A stretch of DNA of 64,000 nucleotides from Candidatus Thiodiazotropha sp. CDECU1 (GTDB lineage: Bacteria; Pseudomonadota; Gammaproteobacteria; Chromatiales; Chromatiaceae): positions 3,286,001 through 3,350,000 of the forward strand of contig NZ_OY734020.1 in assembly GCF_963455295.1 (NCBI RefSeq). Direction: 5' to 3'. The notes under the pieces were generated by a model, which saw only the letters and a list, made by a program, of their open reading frames with translations, was not told where the DNA came from and did no database searches. Positions 1-9,091 of this stretch are shown here, one piece after another. Made by a program: the position numbers and the translations under genes. How positions within the stretch are numbered: position 1 is the stretch's first letter; every line of letters begins with the position of its first letter.

Positions 1-2
1 AT

Positions 3-1820
3 ATCCAACAGAGACTCATTGCGAATTGCCAGATCGAGCCGCTGACACCAGAACAGACCAGAGAGTATATTACCCATCGAATGAAACTCGTTGACTGGCA
101 GGATGATCCCAAGATCGAGGATGAGATTTTCCGGCTCTTCCACCTAGCGGCGCAAGGTGTACCGAGAAACATCAACCACTTGATGAGTCATTTATTACTC
201 TTTGCCTATCTTGAAGAAAAACATCAGCTGATCGACGAAGATGCATTGACGGTCATAGAGGAATTGATTGATCAAGAGCGCATTACTCTGGCCGGCGAGG
301 AGAGCTTCCAAAACTTTGTTAGTAAATATCATGAACAAAAACAGCAGGTATTGAGCCATGCAGTTGGCCATCAAGCGACTGTTGCGATACCCACCCATGA
401 AGGCAAGCATTGGGATCAGGGACAACTGGCAGATTACAATAACCATCCCCGTACAATCAGTGAAAAACCAACTCCAGCTAACGATCTAGCTCCACCCGAC
501 AGCGATACCAAGCTTGAATCACCCGATTCCGAGTGGTTTCTATGGCGAGATGAAGACCCTGTTGACATTGACACCGACATCACTGCATTAGTAGAGGATG
601 ACACATCAGACATCGACCAGCTTCCTTTTGATGAACCAACGATAGAATCTACCAAACAGGATAACGAACCTGCACTTACGCTTCCCAATGCCGACGAGAT
701 CTGGCATGGCTCAATGGAGTCAGTAGATATGACATCCTTCTTTCCTGACAATCAGCGGGAAAGATCTTCCTTCTCTGCTGAAGAAACCATCTATCAATCA
801 CCCACCCATTTGGATAATAGTCAAGTTACGGAAGATCGTGATCATCGATGGGGTGGAGTATGGTTTATGTCCAGCGGAAAGCGGTCGATGCCATCTGGCT
901 GGAATCAAAATCGTAATGCTTCCACGACAACCACAAACAGACTCCCGCCTGCTTCAATACTGAATACAACACACAATATCAATGTCGACGAGAACCTTCG
1001 AATACCTTCAGTATTGGTTGATGACTGTCCTGAAATCATCTTAACCCGCAGTGAAGGCTCTGATCATCCTCAACAAACAACAATCAAGAAAAATTCCTTA
1101 CTCAAATCAATCATGCATGTGATCATTTGGGTCACCGTCGGTTTGATTGCAATGCTCATGATGAGACAAGTTCCCGATCAATTAAAAGCATTTTTACATG
1201 ACCAGGAGCCACAGTTAATCAGTCCACAAAATGGAACACAGGATAGCCCACCCGAATTGGCGCCCAAGAAAGACCCAGCCTCAGATCTATCCAAGGAGTC
1301 GTTGACGGTAGTTAATGAAAAGTCAAATATGGAGACTTCCCCATTACCCCCACAAGCAGAAACGGTTGAAGTTAAGAAGCAGAAAGATGAAATCGAGGCA
1401 AGTGATACATTAGTCGCTGAGGAATCATCATTGCAAGTGGGACAATCAGATGTCAGCTCGTACGAGAATATTGAACTGGCCACACGCTACATAGTCTATT
1501 TCGACTTCAATAAAGCCGCCATACCATCTGAATATCAACCTCTGCTGAAATCGATCCGTGACAAAATGTTGCTTGAGACGAGCAGCTTCCTGAAAATCAC
1601 CGGTTATGCTGACTCTCAAGGTAATGGAAACTACAACTATCGCCTCTCATTAAAGCGAGCGGAGGCCGTAAAAAAGTATTTCACACTGCGCGGCATTGCT
1701 GATGACCGATTTCAAGTGACGGCAGTCGGGTCAGTCCAAAGTGGCTCGTCATGGTTGGAGAGCATCGACGCAAGAAAGGTGGTGAGGCGAGTTGAAGTAA
1801 TACTTTTCCCAACACAATAA
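3..1820 (+). CDS. ExeA-like AAA ATPase C-terminal part fused to TM segment and OmpA domain (5' partial)
   Basis: The frame is open from base 3, so the gene begins upstream of the window; the ATG at 81 is internal. The first residues (IEPLTPEQTREYI, then HL.LFAYLE) match the lid region that ends ExeA/MshM-type AAA+ ATPases of type II secretion and MSHA systems. About 250 acidic, low-complexity residues follow, then a single membrane segment near codons 365-385 (VIIWVTVGLIAMLMM) and a C-terminal OmpA-like peptidoglycan-binding domain (YFDFNKAAI, GYADSQGNGNYNYRLSLKRAEAVKKY). Architecture predicts a cytoplasmic ATPase tethered to periplasmic peptidoglycan, which in this family helps a secretin or pilus cross the wall. 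The Walker motifs are outside the window. Substrate system unknown. Confidence 0.8.
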   Translation: MQQRLIANCQIEPLTPEQTREYITHRMKLVDWQDDPKIEDEIFRLFHLAAQGVPRNINHLMSHLLLFAYLEEKHQLIDEDALTVIEELIDQERITLAGEESFQNFVSKYHEQKQQVLSHAVGHQATVAIPTHEGKHWDQGQLADYNNHPRTISEKPTPANDLAPPDSDTKLESPDSEWFLWRDEDPVDIDTDITALVEDDTSDIDQLPFDEPTIESTKQDNEPALTLPNADEIWHGSMESVDMTSFFPDNQRERSSFSAEETIYQSPTHLDNSQVTEDRDHRWGGVWFMSSGKRSMPSGWNQNRNASTTTTNRLPPASILNTTHNINVDENLRIPSVLVDDCPEIILTRSEGSDHPQQTTIKKNSLLKSIMHVIIWVTVGLIAMLMMRQVPDQLKAFLHDQEPQLISPQNGTQDSPPELAPKKDPASDLSKESLTVVNEKSNMETSPLPPQAETVEVKKQKDEIEASDTLVAEESSLQVGQSDVSSYENIELATRYIVYFDFNKAAIPSEYQPLLKSIRDKMLLETSSFLKITGYADSQGNGNYNYRLSLKRAEAVKKYFTLRGIADDRFQVTAVGSVQSGSSWLESIDARKVVRRVEVILFPTQ

Positions 1821-1920
1821 GAGAAGACTGGCGATAGTCATATTGACACGTCAATTAAAGCAACAATCGTCAAAACGCAGGCTTGTCGCCGCATAAATCT
1901 ATTATTCGATATGCTCGGGC

Positions 1921-2898
1921 CTAGCGTTTGATTTTGCGCAGTGTTCTCTCTGTCCAGAAACTATTTTTGCGATTGCTGTTTATCTCTACCACTTTGCGTG
2001 GTATTACGGCCAAGCTCTCCAGACCTGTTCTGAGATCGATGCCATACCAATACTTCCAGAACAATGCTCTCGGGTCACCCTCCCCTTCTGTATTTACCAG
2101 TCCCCAATCCCTGTCGATAATCTTGATCAGTCTATTATTCTTATAATAGAGAGTCCGATAATCGGCAAAGCTATTTGTATCCACATAACTGATCCGATAA
2201 TCGTACCACCAATTCTTAAATTTAGTTGTACTCTTCAGCCCAAAGACTTCTCTGTCCAGTTGACGACAGCTGCGCTCTGGTACACGTTCAGTATAACGAA
2301 ATAATTTTCCTTCCAGCTCATCCATCATACCTAGGCAGGTGCGCATCTTTTTCCTGCCCAACAGCTCATGTGTCTCATCCTCAGGCTTACGCAGTGTCAC
2401 ATCACCAAAGGTAAAGACACTGCCACCCCAGGCATCTTCCTGACGCGGCTGGGCGAAGCGTCTGATCTTGCGCAATCTGGGGAGCCATACCATATAATCC
2501 TTGCTCTTCTTTTCATTCTTGTATTCAGTGACCAGCATGCCAGTACCACGCAGATTTCCTGAGTGGAAGATCGCCAGATCGCGGGAGCGGATGGCATCAT
2601 CCTGGTCATAATTATTGTTCAGATGGCGCTCCACTGCGATGGTTATTGGGCTGCCATTTTCTGCCTTATTTACCAGTACACTAAGGGTACGACCACGGCG
2701 CTTGATGGAAAAGTTAGAAAAGGCATAGAAGTGATTGGCGAAATAGACCTGCTTGGCAATATCTTCCGCATCCAGTTCTGCATCGGCCGCCGGATAAGCA
2801 AGGTTTCTATCCACATCCGCCTGGGTTTGGACCGAATACCATCCGAGAAACAGGAATACAAAGACACTGATATTCAAAGAGAGATTGTTTTTTGTCAT
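1921..2898 (-). CDS. Outer membrane lipoprotein-sorting protein family (LolA-like fold)
   Basis: A 325-residue exported protein. The ATG at 2898 (MTKNNLS) is preferred over the upstream ATG at 2910 because GGAG lies 6 nt before it. A signal peptide ends near QTQA. The body carries the family pattern: ITIAVERHL, a MLVTEYKNEKKSKDYMVWLPRLRKIRRF stretch, then GSVFTFGDV and a C-terminal W.E...LRKI. This family (the LolA-like group named outer membrane lipoprotein-sorting protein) is periplasmic and often sits next to RND-type exporters; no exporter is visible here. The next minus-strand gene (2944-3324) ends 45 nt upstream, so both are probably one operon with the small gene first. Molecular role not established. 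Confidence 0.75.
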   Translation of the reverse strand: MTKNNLSLNISVFVFLFLGWYSVQTQADVDRNLAYPAADAELDAEDIAKQVYFANHFYAFSNFSIKRRGRTLSVLVNKAENGSPITIAVERHLNNNYDQDDAIRSRDLAIFHSGNLRGTGMLVTEYKNEKKSKDYMVWLPRLRKIRRFAQPRQEDAWGGSVFTFGDVTLRKPEDETHELLGRKKMRTCLGMMDELEGKLFRYTERVPERSCRQLDREVFGLKSTTKFKNWWYDYRISYVDTNSFADYRTLYYKNNRLIKIIDRDWGLVNTEGEGDPRALFWKYWYGIDLRTGLESLAVIPRKVVEINSNRKNSFWTERTLRKIKR

Positions 2899-2943
2899 AC
2901 TCCGCTCCATAACTTATTCAAGCTGATTATCTCACCCAGGGAC

Positions 2944-3324
2944 TTACTTTTTCACTTCACGGGTATATTTGAAGATATCCTGCTTGACGCGTTCCAGGTC
3001 TCCTGTTGCCAGATAGTCCTTAAGTAATCGCTCCTTGTATTCGCCGGGTAGCTTCTTATAGAAAATATAACTACCGGGAGACTTGTTCTGTAAATGATCT
3101 GAAAAGCCATTCAAATCCATCAGCTTGGTTGATTCACTATCTGCACTGCCCAACCAGCTGGAGTCGGCAGGCGGATTGAACTCATTGGTGGTGAATTCTG
3201 CTACATCAGCCTCGACGGCATCTATGTAACCAGCATCGATACCGAAGGCCTTACCTGATTGGCAAAGAAAAATCGATAGACAGCAGGAAAGTGCTATGCG
3301 CATCCGAATCGATCCAAAATACAT
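2944..3324 (-). CDS. Small secreted protein of unknown function
   Basis: A 126-residue product. The start at 3324 is chosen because AGGAGT sits 6 nt before it (3331-3336); longer and shorter starts at 3348 and 3303 lack this. An N-terminal hydrophobic stretch with two cysteines (ALSCCLSIFLCQSGKAFG) looks like a signal peptide. The mature part is polar and charged, ending in a lysine-rich helix. I do not recognise the family. It is the first gene of a two-gene unit with the LolA-like protein, so it may be its periplasmic partner (inference). Confidence 0.6.
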   Translation of the reverse strand: MYFGSIRMRIALSCCLSIFLCQSGKAFGIDAGYIDAVEADVAEFTTNEFNPPADSSWLGSADSESTKLMDLNGFSDHLQNKSPGSYIFYKKLPGEYKERLLKDYLATGDLERVKQDIFKYTREVKK

Positions 3325-3575
3325 GGAAACACTCCTAAAAATGGTCACTGTATATTTTAAACATCGTTTTGTATTTTTTTTGCTATGGAGTTCCGACTTT
3401 GCTCAAACTGAACCCACCATCCGGTGCTGGCATCAACCACTGAAAACAGGCCTTAGTCGAAATGTTAACAAACCAGATATTTTGCACTCATTCACATAAA
3501 TAGCGAGTATCATAGTTCAGTTTACGCATACCGTGCTATAAGGAATTGAATGATTATACTAAGGTATGCGGCTGA

Positions 3576-4628
3576 ATGGATTCAGAAATAATGTTGCAAC
3601 AGTTATCTCTTATCTTGCAGTCATCTTCAAAGATCACTGTTGGGCCAGAGCATCGAAAAGCAAAATTAAGTCCCCTCAAATATGGTCCTATCGTAGGACG
3701 CGGTCTCTACTTTTTCATGGCACTCCTCAATTCCAAAGATATCTATCGTATGGAGCGGGATACACTATCTCAATTCAAGAGCTTAATCAGGACTCACCCG
3801 GAAGCCATTCCTAGTGTCTTATGGCCCTATCAATGCTCGAGTTGGAATATATCGTCAAGAGTCAACCATCTCTATAACCACTTCGTAACCCTATCCGAGC
3901 TCAAGTATGAGATTGATTACAAAGCAAACCGTCAACATGTCCTCGTAGATGGACACCAAATATACCCTAGACTTAGTATAGTAATTGACAAAAATGACCT
4001 ATTCATGAGGGAGGGCATGATCACCCTTAATCTATTTATCGGTCATGATCGGGTCTTCACGATAGCCTTCTCGTTTCACAAAAACAAACAGGGACAAGTC
4101 TGCGCCATCATTGGTGCCATACAAGGTCGGCGTATGAAGGGTATCACAGACCTCTACCGGGAGATGACAAAAAAAACCTATGGCATCAGGCCGCGGGACC
4201 TGATGATTGAGGTTTTTCAGATGCTGTGCCGATTGTCTGGAGTGAATAGAATATATGCCGTGTCTGAATCCCATAGGCAACATAGGCATCCTTTTTACTG
4301 TTTGAAAGACAAAATGAGTGAACCGAGTGTTAACTATGATGAAGTCTGGTCTGATCGCAGCGGCATCCGCTGTAATGATGCCTTTTTTGAACTTCCCTTA
4401 AAACCACCAAGAAAACCTTTGAGCAACATCGTCTCAAAGAAACGATCCATGTATCGAAACCGCTACTCCTTACTTCAAAGGCTTGAAAAGGAGATAGGAA
4501 GCGGCCTGATAATGCTCGGATCCCGGATACGAGATAGTGAGCAACACTGCTCTACGGCCCCGTCGCAAGGGTTAAATCACCGTCACATAAACCGGACAGA
4601 CAGCGCCATTTCGCAAAATCCCACATAA
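3576..4628 (+). CDS. VirK/YbjX family protein (DUF535)
   Basis: A 350-residue soluble protein. The central half matches the VirK/YbjX (DUF535) family: LYNHFVTLSEL near residue 120, FSFH near 200, GRRMKGITDLYREMTKKTYGIRPRDL, and the late YAVSESHR motif. YbjX/VirK proteins are linked to virulence-factor or antimicrobial-peptide resistance phenotypes in enterobacteria, but their biochemistry is unknown. The C-terminal 70 residues (basic, KKRSMYRNRYSLLQRLEKEI) are usual. The start is the first in-frame ATG; its ribosome site is weak. Monocistronic. The intergenic region before it is AT-rich with no motif I can name. Confidence 0.8.
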   Translation: MDSEIMLQQLSLILQSSSKITVGPEHRKAKLSPLKYGPIVGRGLYFFMALLNSKDIYRMERDTLSQFKSLIRTHPEAIPSVLWPYQCSSWNISSRVNHLYNHFVTLSELKYEIDYKANRQHVLVDGHQIYPRLSIVIDKNDLFMREGMITLNLFIGHDRVFTIAFSFHKNKQGQVCAIIGAIQGRRMKGITDLYREMTKKTYGIRPRDLMIEVFQMLCRLSGVNRIYAVSESHRQHRHPFYCLKDKMSEPSVNYDEVWSDRSGIRCNDAFFELPLKPPRKPLSNIVSKKRSMYRNRYSLLQRLEKEIGSGLIMLGSRIRDSEQHCSTAPSQGLNHRHINRTDSAISQNPT

Positions 4629-5153
4629 TTCCGATTGTCAACGGCATTGGTAATAATAACAATTTTACATTTCTGCCCTTGATGGGACTTTAATTCTTGC
4701 TATAAAGACAAGGGTGGACAAGATTTCATATTTCTATGGATTCGTTAGAAATATGGAACATCCCGATGCAGATGCTGACCGGCTGGTGAAAAGCCTCCGA
4801 TTGTCCTTCAAAGCCTTTCAAGCCACCGGTCAGCGTCTGCGCCCAAACAGCACAAGTCACATTCGAGAGTAGCAAACACAAATAAACTACTTACAAGTCT
4901 AAAACCCAGCGACACCAAGGACAAAACACCTCTTCACCAAATCTCTTAGTATCCACGACTCGCTAATTGGTTTATCCGATAAGTGCCATACACATCACCA
5001 CTGACCAATGCTATAGGGGAAGGGAGGATTAGATGCTATGTCGGAATGTAGAATCAAAGACAACGAATGGAGGGAATCAGTCGAGCTGTGATCTCTTGAT
5101 CCAATAATGATGATTGTTTGGACTAGGGCCTGTTAACACTAATCCGATAGGCC
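4629..5153. other. Intergenic region without a gene; possible promoter and a long hairpin
   Basis: No credible reading frame. It contains a promoter-like pair TTGATG (4679-4684), 16-nt spacer, TATAAA (4701-4706), reading plus. About 60 nt downstream lies an interrupted inverted repeat: GCAGATGCTGACCGG at 4768-4782 pairs with CCGGTCAGCGTCTGC at 4826-4840 (one G.T pair). The enclosed 43 nt also hold two AAGCCT copies. A promoter followed by a structured element could be a small RNA, but nothing identifies a family. Confidence 0.3.
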
Positions 5154-5648
5154 CTAGAGGTCTCTCAATATACCGACAGCATTGCGTAGTTTCCCATGTA
5201 GTGCTTTGATCTCTTTGTCATTGAGACCGTGAAGCATCTGTCGCTCCAGCTGGGAGATCACCTGGTTGCAACGGGCTAGCAGACGCTTACCCTCTGAGGT
5301 CAGACTGATATGGATGATGCGTCCATGATTGGGATCGGGTTTACGTATGATCCAACCGTTCTTCTCCATCCCCTTTATCAGCTCGTTGGCAGCCTGAGGG
5401 GAAACCATGGTGCGTTCGGCCAACTTGGCGTTGGAAAGCTTCCCGCTGCTGCAAAAAACTGAGAGAGCGGTATATTGCCCTATCGTCAGTCCCATCGGGT
5501 CAAGCGCCTTGCGGAAACTCCGTCTCAATGCCCGATCCAGGCGTCCGACCATATAGGCCACGCCCAAAGGAGTGTCCGCTTGGTTCTGCAGTTCGTCAAG
5601 CTCTATAAAATCCACTGAATCATCGGATGGTTGACAATCAATTGGCAT
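5154..5648 (-). CDS. MarR family transcriptional regulator
   Basis: A 164-residue winged-helix protein. After a ~25-residue acidic lead, it shows the MarR layout: dimer helix (RLDRALRRSFRKALDPMGLTIGQYTALSVF), recognition part (NAKLAERTMVSPQAANELIKGMEKNGWI), wing (RKPDPNHGRIIHISLTSEGKRLL), and C-terminal dimer helices. MarR proteins are usually ligand-sensitive repressors of an adjacent gene and of themselves. A 21-bp palindrome at 5733-5753 lies 85 bp upstream of the start, between this gene and the PEBP gene on the other strand, making these two the likely targets (inference). The effector is unknown. Confidence 0.88.
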   Translation of the reverse strand: MPIDCQPSDDSVDFIELDELQNQADTPLGVAYMVGRLDRALRRSFRKALDPMGLTIGQYTALSVFCSSGKLSNAKLAERTMVSPQAANELIKGMEKNGWIIRKPDPNHGRIIHISLTSEGKRLLARCNQVISQLERQMLHGLNDKEIKALHGKLRNAVGILRDL

Positions 5649-5732
5649 CTCTCTCGAATCCCCTTCTCCAATCCTAAGTAATACAGTTGTATATTTTTAC
5701 ATCAGTGAAAAGCGGAGCATAGAGCATTTTGT

Positions 5733-5753
5733 TATATCAATCTAATTGATATA
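5733..5753. promoter_or_regulatory. Palindromic operator candidate for the MarR regulator
   Basis: Perfect inverted repeat TATATCAAT-CTA-ATTGATATA with 9-bp arms. Its size and AT-rich arms suit a MarR dimer. It sits in the divergent region upstream of the regulator. A second smaller palindrome, ATACAGTTGTAT, lies closer to the start near 5680. The rest of the 380-bp spacer up to 6028 holds a hexamer repeat (5912-5940) and nothing else I can name. Confidence 0.5.
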
Positions 5754-5911
5754 TTGCTCTGCGTCAGACAGGGCCCAGTAATCCAGCTGCCATCGGGCGA
5801 CCATAGAGGATACTGTCGATCACCATCGGTATAGATGGGGCTCTCCTGCCTGCTGTTGTCGCATGGAGGACCCGGCACCCAAACCCCCAGACAATCGCCA
5901 GTGATACCGAA

Positions 5912-5940
5912 ACCGACACCGACACCGACACCGACACCGA
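5912..5940. repeat. Hexanucleotide tandem repeat (ACCGAC)
   Basis: Four complete ACCGAC units plus five bases of a fifth, uninterrupted, about 90 bp before the PEBP start. Being a hexamer it would not shift a reading frame, and no gene covers it; copy number could vary and alter promoter spacing. Confidence 0.7.
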
Positions 5941-6028
5941 AGAGATCTGAACGCGCCACGCGTACCCATTACCAGGGGAATTGGCTACACTTATTCCCAC
6001 CAGCATGAATTGACATAAGGAGATGGCA

Positions 6029-6505
6029 ATGCCATTCACTCTGATCTCCAACGCATTCTCCGACGGTGATGGAATACCCGTCGAATACACCTGCCAAGGC
6101 GCCGACCTATCGCCCCAGCTGGCATGGGGCGGGGTGCCGGAGAATACCCGAAGCCTGGTGCTGATCGTTGACGATCCTGACGCCCCCGATCCCATGGCGC
6201 CGAAAATGGTCTGGGTCCATTGGGTGCTCTACAACCTGCCACCCGAAACCCGCGAGTTGACAACAGCGATCAAGCCTGCCGCCCTTCCAAGCGGGACCGG
6301 TGAAGGTATCAATGACTGGAACCGAACCGGCTATGGTGGCCCCTGTCCACCGATCGGCCGTCATCGCTACTTTCATAAACTCTATGCCCTGGACAGCGTA
6401 TTACAAGGTCTCGATAAACCGACCAAGGTCGAGGTGGAACTCGCTATGAAAGGACATGTCATCGGTGAGGCGGTACTGATGGGAACCTATATCAAATCTG
6501 CCTGA
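6029..6505 (+). CDS. YbhB/YbcL family Raf kinase inhibitor-like protein (PEBP fold)
   Basis: A 158-residue cytoplasmic protein of the phosphatidylethanolamine-binding family. Family hallmarks are all there: EYTCQGADLSPQLAWGGVP, the DDPDAPDPMAPKMVWVHWVLYNLPP ligand-pocket segment, and GGPCPPIGRHRYFHKLYALD. The ATG at 6029 is preferred to that at 6023 because AAGGAG ends at 6022, giving 6 nt spacing. The bacterial proteins bind anions in a conserved pocket but have no settled role. It lies on the far side of the MarR operator region. Confidence 0.92.
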   Translation: MPFTLISNAFSDGDGIPVEYTCQGADLSPQLAWGGVPENTRSLVLIVDDPDAPDPMAPKMVWVHWVLYNLPPETRELTTAIKPAALPSGTGEGINDWNRTGYGGPCPPIGRHRYFHKLYALDSVLQGLDKPTKVEVELAMKGHVIGEAVLMGTYIKSA

Positions 6506-6562
6506 TCACCTGTCAGGCTCAGCCATGGGAAGGGGAACATGAGAATCGTGAAAGTTACTGAG

Positions 6563-6724
6563 AAGTTTTTTTAGTGTTGAACATTGAGTTATCCAGACCA
6601 CGCTTCTCGTTCCTTGGTCATTTGTTGCGTCTTCTGTGGCAAAAGAATTATGATGAGAGAATCAAAAGAGTCATGAAAGAAGCGAACCCATCCATTAATA
6701 ATTAAAGACTCAACACTTAAAACT
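6563..6724. repeat. Inverted-repeat bounded intergenic element, about 160 bp
   Basis: AAGTTTTTTTAGTGTTGA at 6563-6580 is an imperfect inverted copy of TCAACACTTAAAACT at 6710-6724. The interior is AT-rich and non-coding. It could be a small non-autonomous element or merely an AT-rich palindrome; I see no target duplication. Confidence 0.3.
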
Positions 6725-6822
6725 ACTAAGAAAGTCGCTAATGCGATGGCTGGGCAAACCGGGCAACCGTGCAATGTATGGATCGACTCACTTTGCCGCT
6801 TTACGCAGCCAGGAGAGAGGCC

Positions 6823-7485
6823 ATGGTGAACCAATTGAGTGATAGCGCCTACAGCCTTGGGGAGGAGATAGCCCATGCCGTCACCCATGGCATCGGGATT
6901 GTACTGAGCATTGCCGGTCTTGTGGTTCTGGTGGCCTTCGCCTCGCTATATGGTAATGCCTGGCATATCACCAGCAGCAGTATCTATGGGGCCACCCTTA
7001 TTCTGCTCTATACCGCCTCGACTCTTTACCATGGCATCCCCCAGCCGAGAGTGAAGCGGGTGCTGCAGCGCATCGATCATGCAGCCATCTTTATGCTCAT
7101 CGCCGGTACCTATACGCCCTATACCCTGGTCAATTTACGCGGAGAGTGGGGCTGGACCCTGTTTGGGCTGGTGTGGGGTTTTGCCATCCTCGGTGTGCTA
7201 CTTGAGACGCTTGTCAAACAGCGTATCAAATGGCTATCTCTGAGCCTCTATCTTGGGCTTGGCTGGTTGGCCATAATCGCCATCAAACCGTTGATCGATA
7301 ACGTGGCCACCGGCGGATTGGTTCTGCTGCTGGCCGGCGGGCTCTGCTACTCCCTGGGGGTGGTTTTCTACCTCTGGAAACGCCTCGCCTACCACCATGC
7401 GGTGTGGCATCTGTTTGTGATGGCTGGTAGCCTGCTCCACTTCTTTTCCATCTTATTCTACGTACTTCCGCCGACAGCGGGCTGA
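6823..7485 (+). CDS. Hemolysin III / PAQR family membrane protein
   Basis: A 220-residue, seven-helix membrane protein. The start at 6823 follows AGGAGAGAGG directly; an earlier in-frame ATG adds an atypical N-terminus. Family signatures: EEIAHAVTHGIG near the N-terminus, SSIYGATLILLYTASTLYHGI, the central RIDHAAIFMLIAGTYTPY, and a C-terminal WHLFVMAGSLLHFFSILFYV. The conserved His and Asp/Ser residues that form the metal site of PAQR/hydrolase-like proteins (H in AHAVTH, D in RIDHA, H in WHLFV and LLHFF) are present. Despite the name, bacterial members are probably lipid-related enzymes or sensors. Single gene. Confidence 0.9.
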   Translation: MVNQLSDSAYSLGEEIAHAVTHGIGIVLSIAGLVVLVAFASLYGNAWHITSSSIYGATLILLYTASTLYHGIPQPRVKRVLQRIDHAAIFMLIAGTYTPYTLVNLRGEWGWTLFGLVWGFAILGVLLETLVKQRIKWLSLSLYLGLGWLAIIAIKPLIDNVATGGLVLLLAGGLCYSLGVVFYLWKRLAYHHAVWHLFVMAGSLLHFFSILFYVLPPTAG

Positions 7486-7591
7486 TTATATTGCAACCAT
7501 CATGGAACAGAAGTCTTGCAGCAGAATTCCAAGCAGCGGGGCTCTCGTCGGAACTGCTAAAACAACCCGTACACAGCCATAAAGACTCAGC

Positions 7592-7746
7592 TTAAATAAT
7601 GACCGGACCGGTCTGGCGCCTGTTCCAGTTCGCCAGTGCTTGCTCCACACCGTGCAGACGATAGAGCAGTCCAATCCCTGGAGGCAGCTCGTCATCCTCG
7701 GGAACTGAGTATTGATTGGCATCGCTACTGTAAAGATCTGCGTCTA
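7592..7746 (-). pseudogene. Possible decayed 3' coding remnant
   Basis: One minus-strand frame reads an orderly C-terminus (YSVPEDDELPPGIGLLYRLHGVEQALANWNRR) ending at 7592. Its only ATG start would lie inside the neighbouring 60-residue gene in another frame, so an own start is missing. It may be the tail of a gene cut at its 5' end. No family recognised. Confidence 0.25.
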
Positions 7747-7929
7747 TTACTGTTTTGATTCTAGTCTTGCCTCCGGTTTCGCAAGGAACACCAGGGGGAT
7801 TGCAAAGGGCCCCAATAGAACCACAGCAAGATTCCGAGGAAAAGATGGCTTTACATGACGTATTCTTGCGATGTAGATGCAAATAACTGCGCTGATAAGC
7901 CAAATAATTACAGGTATATAGGCACTCAT
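7747..7929 (-). CDS. Small two-helix membrane protein
   Basis: A 60-residue product with AAGGA 6 nt before its ATG. Two hydrophobic helices (YIPVIIWLISAVICIYIA and NLAVVLLGPFAIPLVFLA) flank a short basic loop. Similar short proteins of unknown function are frequent in accessory DNA. It follows another small membrane gene (7970-8341) by 40 nt on the same strand. Confidence 0.55.
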   Translation of the reverse strand: MSAYIPVIIWLISAVICIYIARIRHVKPSFPRNLAVVLLGPFAIPLVFLAKPEARLESKQ

Positions 7930-7969
7930 TGTATTCCTTTACACATTGTTAGGATTGCGATGATCAACT

Positions 7970-8341
7970 CTAAATGAAAGCGTAAACAATAAACGCCCCA
8001 AATAGTGACGCCAAAACACCCCCGACACGTCCGTACGGCTCAATCAATGAAAGAGCCCATGACATTAATCGTTTGAAATTTTCGCGACCCATCAAAGCTA
8101 GCGTTATGGCAGCAACAATTGCTAACCAACCGAGAATCTCGATGGCTATCGGATATCCGGATGATTCTGATTCGGATACCAATAAGATACCGAGGATCAA
8201 TCTTACAACCACGGCAACTACTTGAAGCAAAGGCTTGTCGGAGTTATCCCTGATTGGCCCTAACAGGGTTTCCGGATTGATCAAAATGATCATACCGGCC
8301 AAAAGTATCAGTAAACCAAATATTATGATTACATAGATCAT
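7970..8341 (-). CDS. Hypothetical four-helix membrane protein
   Basis: A 123-residue, highly hydrophobic protein with about four membrane helices and a glycine-rich C-terminal end (GRVGGVLASLFGAFIVYAF). The motif NPETLLGPI follows the first helix. No enzyme motif is seen and I do not recognise the family. On the minus strand its start is preceded by GTTAGGGC, which resembles a cassette-boundary core, but no full attC hairpin accompanies it. The 298 bases upstream (8342-8639) contain no gene I can support. Confidence 0.6.
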   Translation of the reverse strand: MIYVIIIFGLLILLAGMIILINPETLLGPIRDNSDKPLLQVVAVVVRLILGILLVSESESSGYPIAIEILGWLAIVAAITLALMGRENFKRLMSWALSLIEPYGRVGGVLASLFGAFIVYAFI

Positions 8342-8585
8342 GATTTTTTACGCCCTAACATATCCATTAAAGCCCATGGTTATGTCAAAAAACACTTGCA
8401 CTGTAGTGGCATAGTTATTTTGGCCACCTGATTAGGGTTGATATTATTACTCCAGACGATAAACAGGTGAACAAATGGCAATAACACGCAGGAGATTCAA
8501 TCCTAGTATAGTATTCGAGAGGGAATATTCGAGGACACCCATCTATTGGACCGCCGCTTCAAGCCTCTATTACCCAACTGGTTGA

Positions 8586-9041
<456 letters not shown>

Positions 9042-9091
9042 TCATTAATCGCAGGGTTGACGCCACAGTCGCTTGTTAGGCGATATTTGAC

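Noticed and set aside
7920-8360. Further attC sites around the two small membrane genes
   Set aside because: Core-like TCCTAAC and GTTAGGGC occur, but the spacers are too short or lack paired arms for a complete site.
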